Shown piece by piece: positions 53,230 to 61,710 of a DNA stretch of 64,000 nt. The DNA comes from Pedobacter sp. Leaf176 (GTDB lineage Bacteria; Bacteroidota; Bacteroidia; Sphingobacteriales; Sphingobacteriaceae): NCBI RefSeq assembly GCF_001424305.1, contig NZ_LMPD01000006.1, positions 537,566 to 601,565 on the forward strand. The letters are read 5' to 3'. The number at the start of each line of letters is the position of its first letter. Positions within the stretch are counted from its first letter, which is position 1. The notes under the pieces were generated by a model, which had not been told where the DNA came from, made no database searches, and saw only the letters and a program-made list of their open reading frames with translations. Position numbers and translations under genes: made by a program.

Positions 53230-53671
53230 AAAATTCTTGCGTTATTTGAGAATAAGTTTTTCCAAAACGAACTGACTAATATATTCAATAATTGCCCAAT
53301 TGAACCCCCCCTCTGGTTTATTGTTCCAACGGATAACTTAAACCCCTTCTAAAACTACTTCTCTAGACCGCAATACAGCAATATACAAACATTATCGGCA
53401 GAAGCCCCACCCTTACTTCATAAGAATCTAAGGCACCACTGTATTTATAGTAAATCCTCCTTAACCACCTGCTCTTAGTCTTGGTTTCTAGATTTAAGTG
53501 ACCGCTGAAATAGCGAACAATAAATCAGACTGCTACAAATTCCAATTTCTATGATCTCCATCTTACTATCAACTGGCATAGGACAGACTAAACTAAGCTT
53601 ATCAGTTGGAAAAGATTTTAGCTATAGCTCATTCCCTATTACGACGGTGTTTGGACGGACCTAATTGTCAT
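53230..53671. other. Decayed stretch without intact genes
   Basis: About 440 bases with no complete gene. On the minus strand a second open remnant of 31 codons (53242-53337; includes NNKPEGGFNWAIIEYISQF) looks like the end of another small protein. The remainder toward 53671 shows frequent stops in all frames and no RNA gene. Confidence 0.35.
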
Positions 53672-53715
53672 AAGTCCGACGAAAGTCCGTCTTAAGTGTG
53701 TCGAAAGTCCATCGA
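53672..53715. repeat. 11-bp tandem repeat, four units
   Basis: Units AAGTCCGACGA, AAGTCCGTCTT, AAGTGTGTCGA and AAGTCCATCGA at 53672, 53683, 53694 and 53705, followed by AAC. Every unit starts AAGT. A related inverted piece, GGACGGACCT, lies at 53653. Eleven bases is about one helical turn. It ends 20 bases before the first IS end. Confidence 0.8.
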
Positions 53716-53735
53716 AACAGTTGGGCTGTTTTGCT

Positions 53736-54841
53736 TGTCCTATACTGGAATAAGTTTACAGTAGAAAGTCGTGTTACTGCTTTTTGTTTACAATTGATTT
53801 AGTATTACTATATCTGGTTTACAATGTTAAGATTTCTTAATGGTATTTGTTTACATAATCCTTTTTGTGAACGTTTTCCGGAGTTTGGTAGTCGCAACTG
53901 GCATGTAGCCTAATATTATTGTACCTTTCTACTGCACTTTCTACGGCCTTGCTTGCCTGTTTATATGATTTAAAGACTTCATATAGATTCAGCTCCATCT
54001 TAAGTATTCCGTTAACCCGTTCGGCAATAGCATTGTCATATGGGCTTCCAGTTTGGTTCATGCTGATCAGGATATGCTCCTGTTTCAGTCTGGACACATA
54101 ATCGTCACAGCAATACTGGGTTCCTCTGTCCGAATGATGAATCAGTACGGCTGTTGGATATATCCTGTTGTTCACGGCCTTATCGAGTGCCTTTATACAT
54201 CCAGAGGCTTTGAGGTCTGTTGACAGGTGATGTATGATTATCTTTCTGGAATACGCATCGGTGACCAGCGAAAGATAATTGAACCCCGAAAGGGTACTGA
54301 TGTAGGTGATGTCACTCACCCAGATCTCCTCGGCTCTTTGCGCATGCCTCCTCTGCACAAGATCCGGGTGTATCCTAAACCTGTGGTAGGAGTCGGTTGT
54401 GCGTGCATATCTTTTCCTGGACCGGATCAGCATGCCGTTCGAGCGGACCAGCCTGAATATCGCATCCCTTCCCATAGAGATGCCAAGGTTCTGCAGAAAA
54501 CCATTATTGAGTTCCTTGTAAAGCTTTATGCAGCCGGTCCTGGGCAGTTTCTCTCTGATCTCAACTATCCTCTGGAGTACGATATGCTCCTGAAGAACAT
54601 CTATCTCCAGTCTTTTAAGATGGTTATACCAGGCCTGTCTGCTGTAGCTAAATACCGCACAGAGGTTATCAATGCTATAATACCTCCGTGTTCCGCGCAG
54701 TTCGGCCATCACCTGGTAGCAGCTTTTTTTTTAAGATCAGTATTATATTCCGCATTGGCGAGTGCGATAACCTTTTCAAGGGCGGCGATCTTCAGCTCTG
54801 CAAGGGCAAGTTTCTTTTCCAGTAACCGCTGGTCTTTGGGG
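53736..54841 (-). mobile_element. IS3-family element, truncated at its orfA end
   Basis: The right end begins TGTCCTATACTGGAATAAGT at 53736. The OrfB transposase lies at 53837-54712. Upstream on the minus strand, the last 43 codons of OrfA (from P-K-D-Q-R-L-L-E, coiled-coil rich) run to a TGA; a nine-A run (54724-54732) followed by G is the usual site of programmed -1 frameshifting that would fuse them as ...KKSCYQVMAELRG.... OrfA is cut at 54841, exactly where the next copy of the same end begins, so the left end and orfA start are missing and the element is probably immobile. Confidence 0.85.
53837..54712 (-). CDS. IS3-family transposase OrfB
   Basis: 291 residues. The N-terminal helix-turn-helix region (RRYYSIDNLCAVFSYSRQAWYNHLKR) and HTH_21-type segment (REKLPRTGCIKLYKELNNGFL) precede the integrase core: WVSDITYISTLSGF (first Asp), LIHHSDRGTQYCCDDY (second Asp), and YDNAIAERVNGILKMELNL (Glu) give a complete DDE triad. 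Its first codons (GTG-ATG-GCC) lie inside the OrfA overlap, and natural translation is by frameshift from OrfA. Since OrfA's start is gone, it may be expressed only weakly if at all. Confidence 0.93.
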   Translation of the reverse strand: MMAELRGTRRYYSIDNLCAVFSYSRQAWYNHLKRLEIDVLQEHIVLQRIVEIREKLPRTGCIKLYKELNNGFLQNLGISMGRDAIFRLVRSNGMLIRSRKRYARTTDSYHRFRIHPDLVQRRHAQRAEEIWVSDITYISTLSGFNYLSLVTDAYSRKIIIHHLSTDLKASGCIKALDKAVNNRIYPTAVLIHHSDRGTQYCCDDYVSRLKQEHILISMNQTGSPYDNAIAERVNGILKMELNLYEVFKSYKQASKAVESAVERYNNIRLHASCDYQTPENVHKKDYVNKYH

Positions 54842-55659
54842 TGTCCTATACTGGAATAAGTTTACAATATGTCAGATACTGGAAAAGGTTTACAGTTTTT
54901 AGGGTTGTTAGAAACTTAACAATTATAACCCTGGTATGAGTTTACAAATATAAAAAATCTTCGATTAGTCCGAAGAATTATAAGGTCTAAGGTTGACAGG
55001 TGGAGATTTGTTATCTGACATACTTTGAAGTGATTTTAAGTGTTTATTGAAAGAGGAGCGTCCTTCTTTTTCCAGTGCATGCGCATAGGTTGATCAAGTA
55101 AGTGAGCGGTGTGTGGGGTAAGGTAATCACAACTCATATGAGGTCGTAATGAATTGTAATTGGCTATCGCGCTCTTGGTTGCTAATAAAGCTTCAGCATG
55201 AGACTTGAACAGTCGATTGAGCTTAAAATCAACCTTCAGGATTCCATTAACCCTTTCTGCCATAGCATTTTCATATGGATCCCCCTTATCCGTCATACTT
55301 ATACTAACACCAGATTCCCGCAACTTGCTAACATACTGAAAACTGCAATATTGAGAGCCACGGTCGGAATGGTGGATTAATGGGCTTTTCTTAGTTCTGG
55401 AAGTAATAGCCATTTCCAAGCAATAATGCAGCCGTCTGTAGTAAGAAATGGATGTAGGCAATAACCAACGATCATTCTGGAGTGCGCATCTGTAATTAGT
55501 GATAAGTAATTAAAGTTATTACCCACACAGATATATGTTAGATCACATACCCAAACTTGTTCTGTATTAACGATCGTCAAATCTTGATCAGATTTGGATA
55601 TTTTTTCATCCAATGATTAGAATAGGTCGTCTTAGGAACTTTTCGACTAGCTCTTATAA
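54842..55659 (-). mobile_element. Second IS3-like remnant with broken transposase
   Basis: The same 25-base right end starts at 54842, followed by a degenerate second copy (GATACTGGAAAAGGTTTACA, 54874-54893) and a third partial motif (CTGGTATGAGTTTACAA near 54932). The element is cut at 55659, immediately before the third end. It contains a decayed OrfB relative of the first element's transposase, with similar but clearly diverged sequence. The left end and orfA are missing. Confidence 0.75.
55036..55659 (-). pseudogene. Decayed IS3 OrfB fragment
   Basis: Pieces in three frames spell an IS3 transposase: RKVPKTTYSNHWMKKYPN near 55659-55590, then a frame change, VWVCDLTYICVGNNFNYLSLITDAHSR (first Asp) up to about 55430, another frame change, then IHHSDRGSQYCSFQYVSK (second Asp) and YENAMAERVNGILKVDFKL (Glu), ending at 55036. 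At least two frameshifts prevent a functional product, and the N-terminal half is gone. Confidence 0.85.
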
Positions 55660-55684
55660 TGTCCTATACTGGAATAAGTTTACA
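55660..55684. repeat. Third copy of the IS right end
   Basis: A 25-base sequence identical to those at 53736-53760 and 54842-54866 (begins TGTCCTATACTGGAATAAGT), in the same orientation. No transposase follows to the right; the next 215 bases hold only AT-rich sequence with CTGGTATGGGTTT near 55758, so this element is reduced to its end. Confidence 0.9.
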
Positions 55685-55898
55685 ATAGAAAGTGTCTTAT
55701 ACGGCTTTAGCTTTATACAAATCGAACGATTAAACGGATATAACTTTACAAATGGTCTGGTATGGGTTTCCATTTACAGTTGAAAAAACAGATTATTGCA
55801 GTTTACTAAAAATCACCAGATAAGATTGTGTGCTGAAAATCAATTATATATAAATAAAATTAAAGTGATAACTCCAATAAATGAGCTATTACATATAA

Positions 55899-55926
55899 AA
55901 AAAGCGCCTGCAAAATAGGCGCTTTA
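55899..55926 (-). terminator. Hairpin terminator after the response-regulator gene
   Basis: A nine-base perfect stem (AAAGCGCCT with AGGCGCTTT) around seven bases; on the minus strand it is followed by a T run (the A run at 55896-55903). It lies 20 bases beyond the stop of the leftward response-regulator gene. Confidence 0.85.
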
Positions 55927-55945
55927 AATAAAAAGTATAAAATTT

Positions 55946-56593
55946 CTATTTTTCGTAAATACTCATTTTTTCGGCCAATTCGATTATGCTCTTAATTTTA
56001 AGCTTCTGAAACAACCGTAATTTATAAGTACTGACTGTGCCCATCTGCAAATTTAACTGATTTGAAATTTCAAGAACGCCCACGCCCTTAGTAAGTAATT
56101 CGGCTACCTCCAGCTCTCTTCCCGACAACTTAGTGAAAGGGTTATCTGCATCATTCCCCAAAATACTGTTGAACATGTTTTCTTTCACATTTCTGCTGGA
56201 ATACCTGCTTCCCGCTAAGATTGTTGTAATTGCTGTTATGATTTCAGATTCCTCCGCATTTTTAGTTAAATAACCTGAAGCTCCGGCTTTTAAATAAGGT
56301 ACGGCATAAATGTTTTCATTCAGTGAAGAAAATACAAGGATTTTCGCATTGGATTGTACAAGTTTCAATTGTTCGATTACTTTCAGGTTATTACCACCTG
56401 GTAGATTTACATCGATAATAATTAGGCTGGGAAATTGCTCCGTTTCTACCAAAGCTGCTTCCATTGTTGCTGCTTCCAACATCTGTACACCAGTCCAGTA
56501 ATCAGATATTAAGCTTCTCAACCCCCGGCGAATAATTTCATGATCATCTGCGATTAGCACAGAAAAAGTACTTACGGTATTCTTTGTTTTCAT
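55946..56593 (-). CDS. NarL/LuxR-type response regulator
   Basis: 215 residues. Receiver domain: acidic pair D16-D17 in VLIADDHEIIRRGLRSLI, phosphoacceptor D61 in IIIDVNLPGG, Ser/Lys region FSSLN and YLTKNAEES. A C-terminal LuxR helix-turn-helix follows: FTKLSGRELEVAELLTKGVGVLEISNQLNLQMGTVSTYKLRLFQKLKI near 157-204. It would bind DNA when phosphorylated by a partner histidine kinase, which is not in the window. Stand-alone gene. Targets unknown; Bacteroidota often have orphan regulators of this type. Confidence 0.94.
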   Translation of the reverse strand: MKTKNTVSTFSVLIADDHEIIRRGLRSLISDYWTGVQMLEAATMEAALVETEQFPSLIIIDVNLPGGNNLKVIEQLKLVQSNAKILVFSSLNENIYAVPYLKAGASGYLTKNAEESEIITAITTILAGSRYSSRNVKENMFNSILGNDADNPFTKLSGRELEVAELLTKGVGVLEISNQLNLQMGTVSTYKLRLFQKLKIKSIIELAEKMSIYEK

Positions 56594-56840
56594 TGTACTG
56601 AATTGTGGATAATTTGTGTGTTAGTTTGATTCGGGCGCGCTAAAGTAGATTTCAATTTATCGAGAGACTTTTTAATTCGTTTGATTATGTATTCGTAAAT
56701 GTACAATTTTTATTAAATATGTTTAAATGCTTTTCTTACCAGGCTTTAATATTAGCATCTTATTTGGGAAAGATTGACATTTGTCAACAAAATAATGCGA
56801 ATTACACTATATAAAATAATTACAAATACAATAAATTCAA

Positions 56841-57455
56841 TTATAACTTTGCTCTGATCCTGCTCAATGTTTCTAACCTGATAGCGAGAAATGATGCTAT
56901 ATATTTTAAAGAAACACGGTTTATTAAGTCGGGAAAGGACTGCAAAAATCTTTTATATCTTTTTTCCGCCGATGAAATTCTGCACAGATAAGCTCTTTCT
57001 TCAGCAGAACGGTAATAAAGTTCCATCATTTTACGCCCCACAATATTAGCTTCAGGAAAGTTATCGTAGAGGTACTCGGATAAAACATGTGGAATAGATA
57101 TTAATTCCACATCTTCAAGTGCCTGAAGGTATTCATCAGAGTCATCTTTCAGCCACAAATTACGAATTGTTCCTATAATTTCACCTTCTTTAGAAATCCA
57201 TGTCGTAATTTCTGTTTTACCGTCTTTAATATAACCTCTAACTACCCCCTTCATAATCAGAAATAGATACTCATTTCTCTCAACCGGGGATATAACGAAC
57301 TTATTTTTTTTGAAAGACACCGGGAAGGTATACTGATTGATCCGCTTTTCTATTTCCTCATTGAGCGGATGAAATCGCTTGAACAATGAAATTAGGGGCG
57401 AAGTATTACCATACTTTTTCCATCTATCCTCTTCGGATAAATTGACTTTGATCAT
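56841..57455 (-). CDS. Crp/Fnr-family transcription regulator
   Basis: 204 residues. The N-terminal cyclic-nucleotide-binding-type beta-roll (INQYTFPVSFKKNKFVISPVERNEYLFLIMKGVVRGYIKDGKTEITTWISKEGEIIG) is followed by the long dimer helix (LSEYLYDNFPEANIVGRKMMELYYRSAEERAYLCR) and a short C-terminal helix-turn-helix (SLKYIASFLAIRLETLSRIRAKL). It lacks the PhxP-type cAMP residues, so its ligand is unclear. In Bacteroidota, such proteins often respond to stress. Stand-alone leftward gene. Confidence 0.9.
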   Translation of the reverse strand: MIKVNLSEEDRWKKYGNTSPLISLFKRFHPLNEEIEKRINQYTFPVSFKKNKFVISPVERNEYLFLIMKGVVRGYIKDGKTEITTWISKEGEIIGTIRNLWLKDDSDEYLQALEDVELISIPHVLSEYLYDNFPEANIVGRKMMELYYRSAEERAYLCRISSAEKRYKRFLQSFPDLINRVSLKYIASFLAIRLETLSRIRAKL

Positions 57456-57550
57456 ATTTTAACTGAGAAATGGTATAAGCTAACAAAGAAGATGTGACGA
57501 AATTTGTGCTTCGACGAAGTTAATATTTGTTTTTTTATTAATCAACACCG

Positions 57551-58354
57551 CTACATCAATTTTTCTACGCCGAGACCAAAAAGTGCGAAATCATATTTAA
57601 CCGGATCCAATTCATCAAATTTTTTCAGATTTTGTGTTAATTCTAAAGCTGTGAACCAATCTGTGCGTGTTCTGGTGATTAAACCCAACAACCTGCCAAC
57701 TCGGTCTACATGCACATCGCAGGGACAAACCAAATCAGCAGCGTTCAATGTATTCCAAATACCAAAATCGACTCCCGAGTTGTCTTTTCGAACCATCCAG
57801 CGCAAAAACATGTTTAATCGTTTGCAAGTCGATTTTTGTTTTGGAGACGAGATGTGTTTCTTCGTACGGTTGGGATAATCTTCCAGCGAAAAAAAATAAC
57901 TTCTGAAATGATTTAAAGACGCTTCAATGGTAAAGCTGTGTTTACCAGAAAGGTGGATTTCAGGTAGAACTAGGGTTTGCTCTGGAATAAAGGCTTGTTC
58001 CAGGCTTTCGTATTGCGCAAAATGAAATTTGAAAAAGGAAATGAAATACAGTAAATCCGTATCGTTAAAGGTCCGGTGTTTGAAGTTTAATAATCTTTTC
58101 AGATCGTTGTCCGTATGATTTAAAACGAAATCATAAGGCGCGTCATCCATACGATTCAATAACGTTTCGCATTTATTAATAATCGTTTTTCTCTGCCCCC
58201 AGGCTAAAACTGCAGCAAAAAATCCGGCAATCTCAATGTCTTGTTTCTTTACGAACAAATGTGGGATACAAATGGGGTCGTTAGGAATAAAATCAGGCCG
58301 GTTGTACTGCTCAACTTTAGCATCAAGAAAGTTTTTTAGATCCAGGAAATCCAT
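57551..58354 (-). CDS. TIGR02757 (DUF2400) protein
   Basis: 267 residues. Family landmarks: DPICIPHLFVKKQDIEIAGFFAAVLAWGQRKTIINKCETLLNRMDDAPYDFVLNH near residues 26-80, then FKHRTFNDTDLLYFISFFKF, CKRLNMFLRWMVRKDNSGVDFGIW and PCDVHVDRVGRLLGL. This is the TIGR02757 pattern; these resemble helical DNA-repair glycosylase-like folds (HhH-type), though activity is not established. Conserved across Bacteroidota, so it is a core gene. Confidence 0.9.
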   Translation of the reverse strand: MDFLDLKNFLDAKVEQYNRPDFIPNDPICIPHLFVKKQDIEIAGFFAAVLAWGQRKTIINKCETLLNRMDDAPYDFVLNHTDNDLKRLLNFKHRTFNDTDLLYFISFFKFHFAQYESLEQAFIPEQTLVLPEIHLSGKHSFTIEASLNHFRSYFFSLEDYPNRTKKHISSPKQKSTCKRLNMFLRWMVRKDNSGVDFGIWNTLNAADLVCPCDVHVDRVGRLLGLITRTRTDWFTALELTQNLKKFDELDPVKYDFALFGLGVEKLM

Positions 58355-58563
58355 TTGTATAATTAGATGATTAAGAGGCTGTTTAAATTCTCATGGCAAC
58401 GTTAATTAAAGTCGTTTCGGCCGCAATGAAGAATCCGAAGGCTCTGGTAAGCAAAATCTTTCCGCAAGCAATGATAGAGTTATCTTTCAAAGATCTCTCC
58501 GTTAGGCTTTGCTTAAGTCGGGATGACGACCGCCAGAGGCATATTATTAGTAAAACTAATTTT

Positions 58564-58631
58564 AACCATATAAGAAATTTAAGCGCAATTAGTTGCTGAG
58601 CTTATATTCCCTTTATATTTCTTATATGGTT
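58564..58631. repeat. Inverted repeat with 15-bp arms
   Basis: AACCATATAAGAAAT at 58564-58578 and its exact complement ATTTCTTATATGGTT at 58617-58631, 38 bases apart. No gene lies between. It adjoins the palindromic element at 58664. Confidence 0.85.
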
Positions 58632-58663
58632 ATATTTTTAAGCCCTGACGGGAACCTCAAGTC

Positions 58664-58747
58664 GTCATTTCGACCGCAGTGGAGAAATCTTTGTAAAAAA
58701 ACTAAATGCGAAGATTTCTCCATTCGCTGCGCTACAGTCGAAATGAC
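58664..58747. repeat. Palindromic intergenic element
   Basis: Outer arms GTCATTTCGAC (58664-58674) and GTCGAAATGAC (58737-58747) are exact complements. Inner arms GGAGAAATCTT (58681-58691) and AAGATTTCTCC (58711-58721) also match. Elements with these words (ATTTCGAC, GGAGAAATCTTT) are widely dispersed in Sphingobacteriaceae intergenic DNA. A diverged copy with GTCGTTTCGGCCGCAATG and GTCGGGATGACGAC lies at 58409-58530. Confidence 0.85.
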
Positions 58748-58762
58748 AAAATAATTAATACT

Positions 58763-59902
58763 CTATTTTAAAGCGTTTGCTAAATCTTCAAGCAAATCAT
58801 CAATATCTTCTACCCCCACGCTTAAACGTAATAAGTTATCCGTAACACCAACTTTTTCCCGTTCTGCTTTAGGAATAGAACCGTGTGTCATTGTTGCAGG
58901 ATGATTGATTAAGGACTCTACGCCACCTAATGATTCCGCTAAAGTAAAAACCTTAAAGTTAGATGAAATCCTGAAGGTCTCTTCCAAATCAGCATCTTTA
59001 AGCGTGATTGAAATCATGCCACCAAAACCCCTCATTTGTTTTTTCGCTATGTCGTGATTAGGATGATCTTCAAAACCTGGCCAGTAAATCTTATCCACCT
59101 TCGGATGTTCCTTAAGAAAGCGGGCTACTTTTTCTCCATTTTCGCAATGCGCTTTCATGCGTAAATGCAGGGTTTTAATGCCACGTAAAACTAAAAATGA
59201 ATCTTGCGGACCCGGCGTTGCGCCACATGCGTTGTATATAAACCAAAGGTCTTTGTACAAGGTCTCATCGCTGGTAACCAATGCGCCCATAACCACATCA
59301 GAGTGGCCGCCAATGTATTTAGTTACCGAATGCATTACGATATCCGCTCCCAAATCGATTGGGTTTTGCAGATATGGAGATGCAAAGGTATTGTCAACAG
59401 TCAAAATCAGGTTTTTGTCTTTAGTAATTTTAGCTACACCCTCAATATCAATAACCTGCATGGTTGGATTCGTCGGCGTTTCAATCCAAACCAATTTTGT
59501 TTTCTCGTTGATATAAGGAAGCATATTTTCTGGCTTAGACAAATCCAGAAAATGAAACTTAATACCGTATTTAGTAAAGATTTTAGTAAAAATGCGGTAC
59601 GAGCCACCATACAAATCATTACCGGTAATTACCTCGTCGCCTGGTTGTAATAATTTTAAAACGGCATCGGTTGCCCCCATTCCACTTGAAAAGGCCAAAC
59701 CATATTTTGCATTTTCCAATGCGGCAAGACAATCTTCCAGTGCCTTGCGTGTTGGGTTTGTTCCCCGGGAATATTCATAGCCTTTATTATCTCCAGGCGA
59801 CTTTTGCCAGTAGGTAGACGTTTGATAGATCGGTGTCATTACTGCACCTGTTGCAGGATCAGGCTCCTGACCCGCGTGTATGGCTTTTGTTGCGAATTTC
59901 AT
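58763..59902 (-). CDS. Cystathionine gamma-synthase/lyase-type PLP enzyme
   Basis: 379 residues, the usual length for this family. FATKAIHAGQEPDPATGAVMTPIYQTSTY at the start, YEYSRGTNPTRKALEDCLAALE, AFSSGMGATDAVL, VWIETPTNPTMQV, TVDNTFASPYLQNP, and MHSVTKYIGGHSDVVMG with the PLP Lys K195. It joins cysteine to an activated homoserine (synthase) or cleaves cystathionine (lyase). Which direction is used cannot be told from sequence; in this phylum the gene is commonly listed as cystathionine gamma-synthase. Solitary leftward gene. Confidence 0.95.
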   Translation of the reverse strand: MKFATKAIHAGQEPDPATGAVMTPIYQTSTYWQKSPGDNKGYEYSRGTNPTRKALEDCLAALENAKYGLAFSSGMGATDAVLKLLQPGDEVITGNDLYGGSYRIFTKIFTKYGIKFHFLDLSKPENMLPYINEKTKLVWIETPTNPTMQVIDIEGVAKITKDKNLILTVDNTFASPYLQNPIDLGADIVMHSVTKYIGGHSDVVMGALVTSDETLYKDLWFIYNACGATPGPQDSFLVLRGIKTLHLRMKAHCENGEKVARFLKEHPKVDKIYWPGFEDHPNHDIAKKQMRGFGGMISITLKDADLEETFRISSNFKVFTLAESLGGVESLINHPATMTHGSIPKAEREKVGVTDNLLRLSVGVEDIDDLLEDLANALK

Positions 59903-59908
59903 AATTTT

Positions 59909-59980
59909 AGTATCAAGAATTGAGTATCAAGTATCAAGGCATTAGTATGGAGTATCAAGAATTTAGTATCAAGTATCAAG
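59909..59980. repeat. Short AGTATCAAG repeats
   Basis: Six copies of AGTATCAAG or a near match within 72 bases, irregularly spaced (for example at 59909, 59923, 59951, 59965 and 59972). They lie just upstream of the cystathionine gamma-synthase-type gene, between it and prolyl-tRNA synthetase. Confidence 0.75.
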
Positions 59981-60063
59981 CTGTAGTAATTAATATTTAA
60001 TCATAAAGTACTGAGATTAGTTTTACTCTAATCTAAATCGTAAATCTAAATTCTAAAATCTAC

Positions 60064-61536
60064 CTAGTATGCCCTTGCAAACAATACGCGTTGTATTGAT
60101 GGTTTACCGGAGTATATACAAACACCATCTTCCAATTTGTTATCTAAAGGAATACAACGAATTGTGGCTTTAGTTTCTTCCTTTATTTTTTGTTCAGTTT
60201 CTGGAGTTCCATCCCAATGTGCCGATATAAAACCTGCTTTCTCATCCAGCAGAAGCTTAAATTCATCGTAGCTATTGGCTTCGGTAATGTGCTCGTCACG
60301 ATAAGCTAAAGCTTTGTTGAACATGTTGGTTTGAATGTCTTCCAGCAATTTAACAATATATATATCTAAACCATCCTGTGGAACAGTTTGTTTAACCTTA
60401 GTATCTCTGCGTGCAATTTCTACAGTTTTGTTTTCTAAATCTCTTCCACCTATCGCAATTCTGACCGGAACGCCCTTTAATTCGTAATCTGCAAATTTAA
60501 AACCTGGTCTTTGCGTATCTCTGTCGTCATATTTAACTGAAACACCCATACCTTTCAACCTCATAGTCAGTTCATTGACATAAGCAGAAATCTTTGCTAA
60601 ATCTTCTTCGCCTTTATAAATTGGAACGATTACCACCTGAATCGGAGCTAATTTCGGAGGTATAACCAAACCGGAATCATCACTATGCGCCATAATCAAA
60701 GCACCCATCAAACGGGTAGATACTCCCCATGAAGTTGCCCAAACATGATCCAGTTTTCCATCCTTACCGGTAAATTTGACATCAAAAGCTTTTGCAAAAT
60801 TCTGGCCTAAAAAATGAGAGGTACCTGCTTGCAATGCCTTCCCATCTTGCATTAAAGCCTCAATACAATAAGTATCCAATGCACCGGCGAAACGTTCATT
60901 TGGCGATTTTCTACCTCTTATTACAGGAACAGCCAACCAGTTTTCAGCGAAATCTGCATAGATATGCAACATACGCTCTGTCTCTTCAATCGCTTCCTGC
61001 GCAGTTGCGTGAGCTGTGTGTCCCTCCTGCCATAAAAATTCAGCGGTACGCAAAAACAAACGGGTACGCATTTCCCAGCGTACTACATTTGCCCATTGGT
61101 TAATCAAAATTGGTAAATCCCTGTACGATTGAATCCACCCCTTGTAAGTATTCCATATAATGGTTTCTGATGTCGGACGAACAATTAATTCTTCTTCTAA
61201 TTTGGCAGTTTCGTCAACAACAATATTCCCGTTGCCGTCGTTTTTTAAACGGTAATGTGTCACAACAGCACATTCAGTTGCAAAGCCTTCAACATGAGAG
61301 GCTTCCTTAGAAAAAAATGACTTAGGAATGAATAATGGGAAGTAAGCATTCTGATGGCCGGTATCTTTAAACATTTTATCTAACACAGCCTGCATTTTTT
61401 CCCATATGGCGTAACCATTTGGCTTAATAACCATACATCCGCGCACGGCTGAATGTTCTGCCAAATCGGCCTTAATAACAATATCATTATACCATTGGGA
61501 ATAATCTGCTGCTCTGCTTGTAATTTCTTTGCTCAT
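60064..61536 (-). CDS. proS: Proline--tRNA ligase
   Basis: I choose the ATG at 61536 (MSKEITSRAADYSQWYND), since the family starts this way; the frame extends to 61590 without likeness. 490 residues. This is the short archaeal/eukaryote-like type without the editing insertion. Class II core: RGCMVIKPNGYAIWEKMQ, RPTSETIIWNTYKGWIQSYRDLPILINQW, VVRWEMRTRLFLRTAEFLWQEGHTAHAT (motif 2 F-R-T-E-L-like), and GTSHFLGQNFAKAFDV; anticodon-binding domain from about residue 300. It charges tRNA-Pro, whose two UGG genes lie at 38766 and 38889. Product essential. Confidence 0.97.
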   Translation of the reverse strand: MSKEITSRAADYSQWYNDIVIKADLAEHSAVRGCMVIKPNGYAIWEKMQAVLDKMFKDTGHQNAYFPLFIPKSFFSKEASHVEGFATECAVVTHYRLKNDGNGNIVVDETAKLEEELIVRPTSETIIWNTYKGWIQSYRDLPILINQWANVVRWEMRTRLFLRTAEFLWQEGHTAHATAQEAIEETERMLHIYADFAENWLAVPVIRGRKSPNERFAGALDTYCIEALMQDGKALQAGTSHFLGQNFAKAFDVKFTGKDGKLDHVWATSWGVSTRLMGALIMAHSDDSGLVIPPKLAPIQVVIVPIYKGEEDLAKISAYVNELTMRLKGMGVSVKYDDRDTQRPGFKFADYELKGVPVRIAIGGRDLENKTVEIARRDTKVKQTVPQDGLDIYIVKLLEDIQTNMFNKALAYRDEHITEANSYDEFKLLLDEKAGFISAHWDGTPETEQKIKEETKATIRCIPLDNKLEDGVCIYSGKPSIQRVLFARAY

Positions 61537-61710
61537 GTTATGTATTTGGAACGTAAATTGTGTGTTAAATAATATGAAATGATGGCACAAATTTATAAAT
61601 TTATGCCTACAAAACGATTTTCAGCGAGCGTGATTATTATTTAATCACAAAATACTGTAAGTGATTTGTTTAGATAATTTTTTTGACACACACAACTAAA
61701 TATAAACACA

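Noticed and set aside
54227..54859. A 210-codon plus-strand frame across the IS3 element.
   Set aside because: Runs antisense to the OrfB transposase, whose motifs are complete; it is a shadow of a higher-GC gene.
58393..58599. Plus-strand frame within palindromic repeats.
   Set aside because: Lies in intergenic repeat DNA, with no protein-like pattern.
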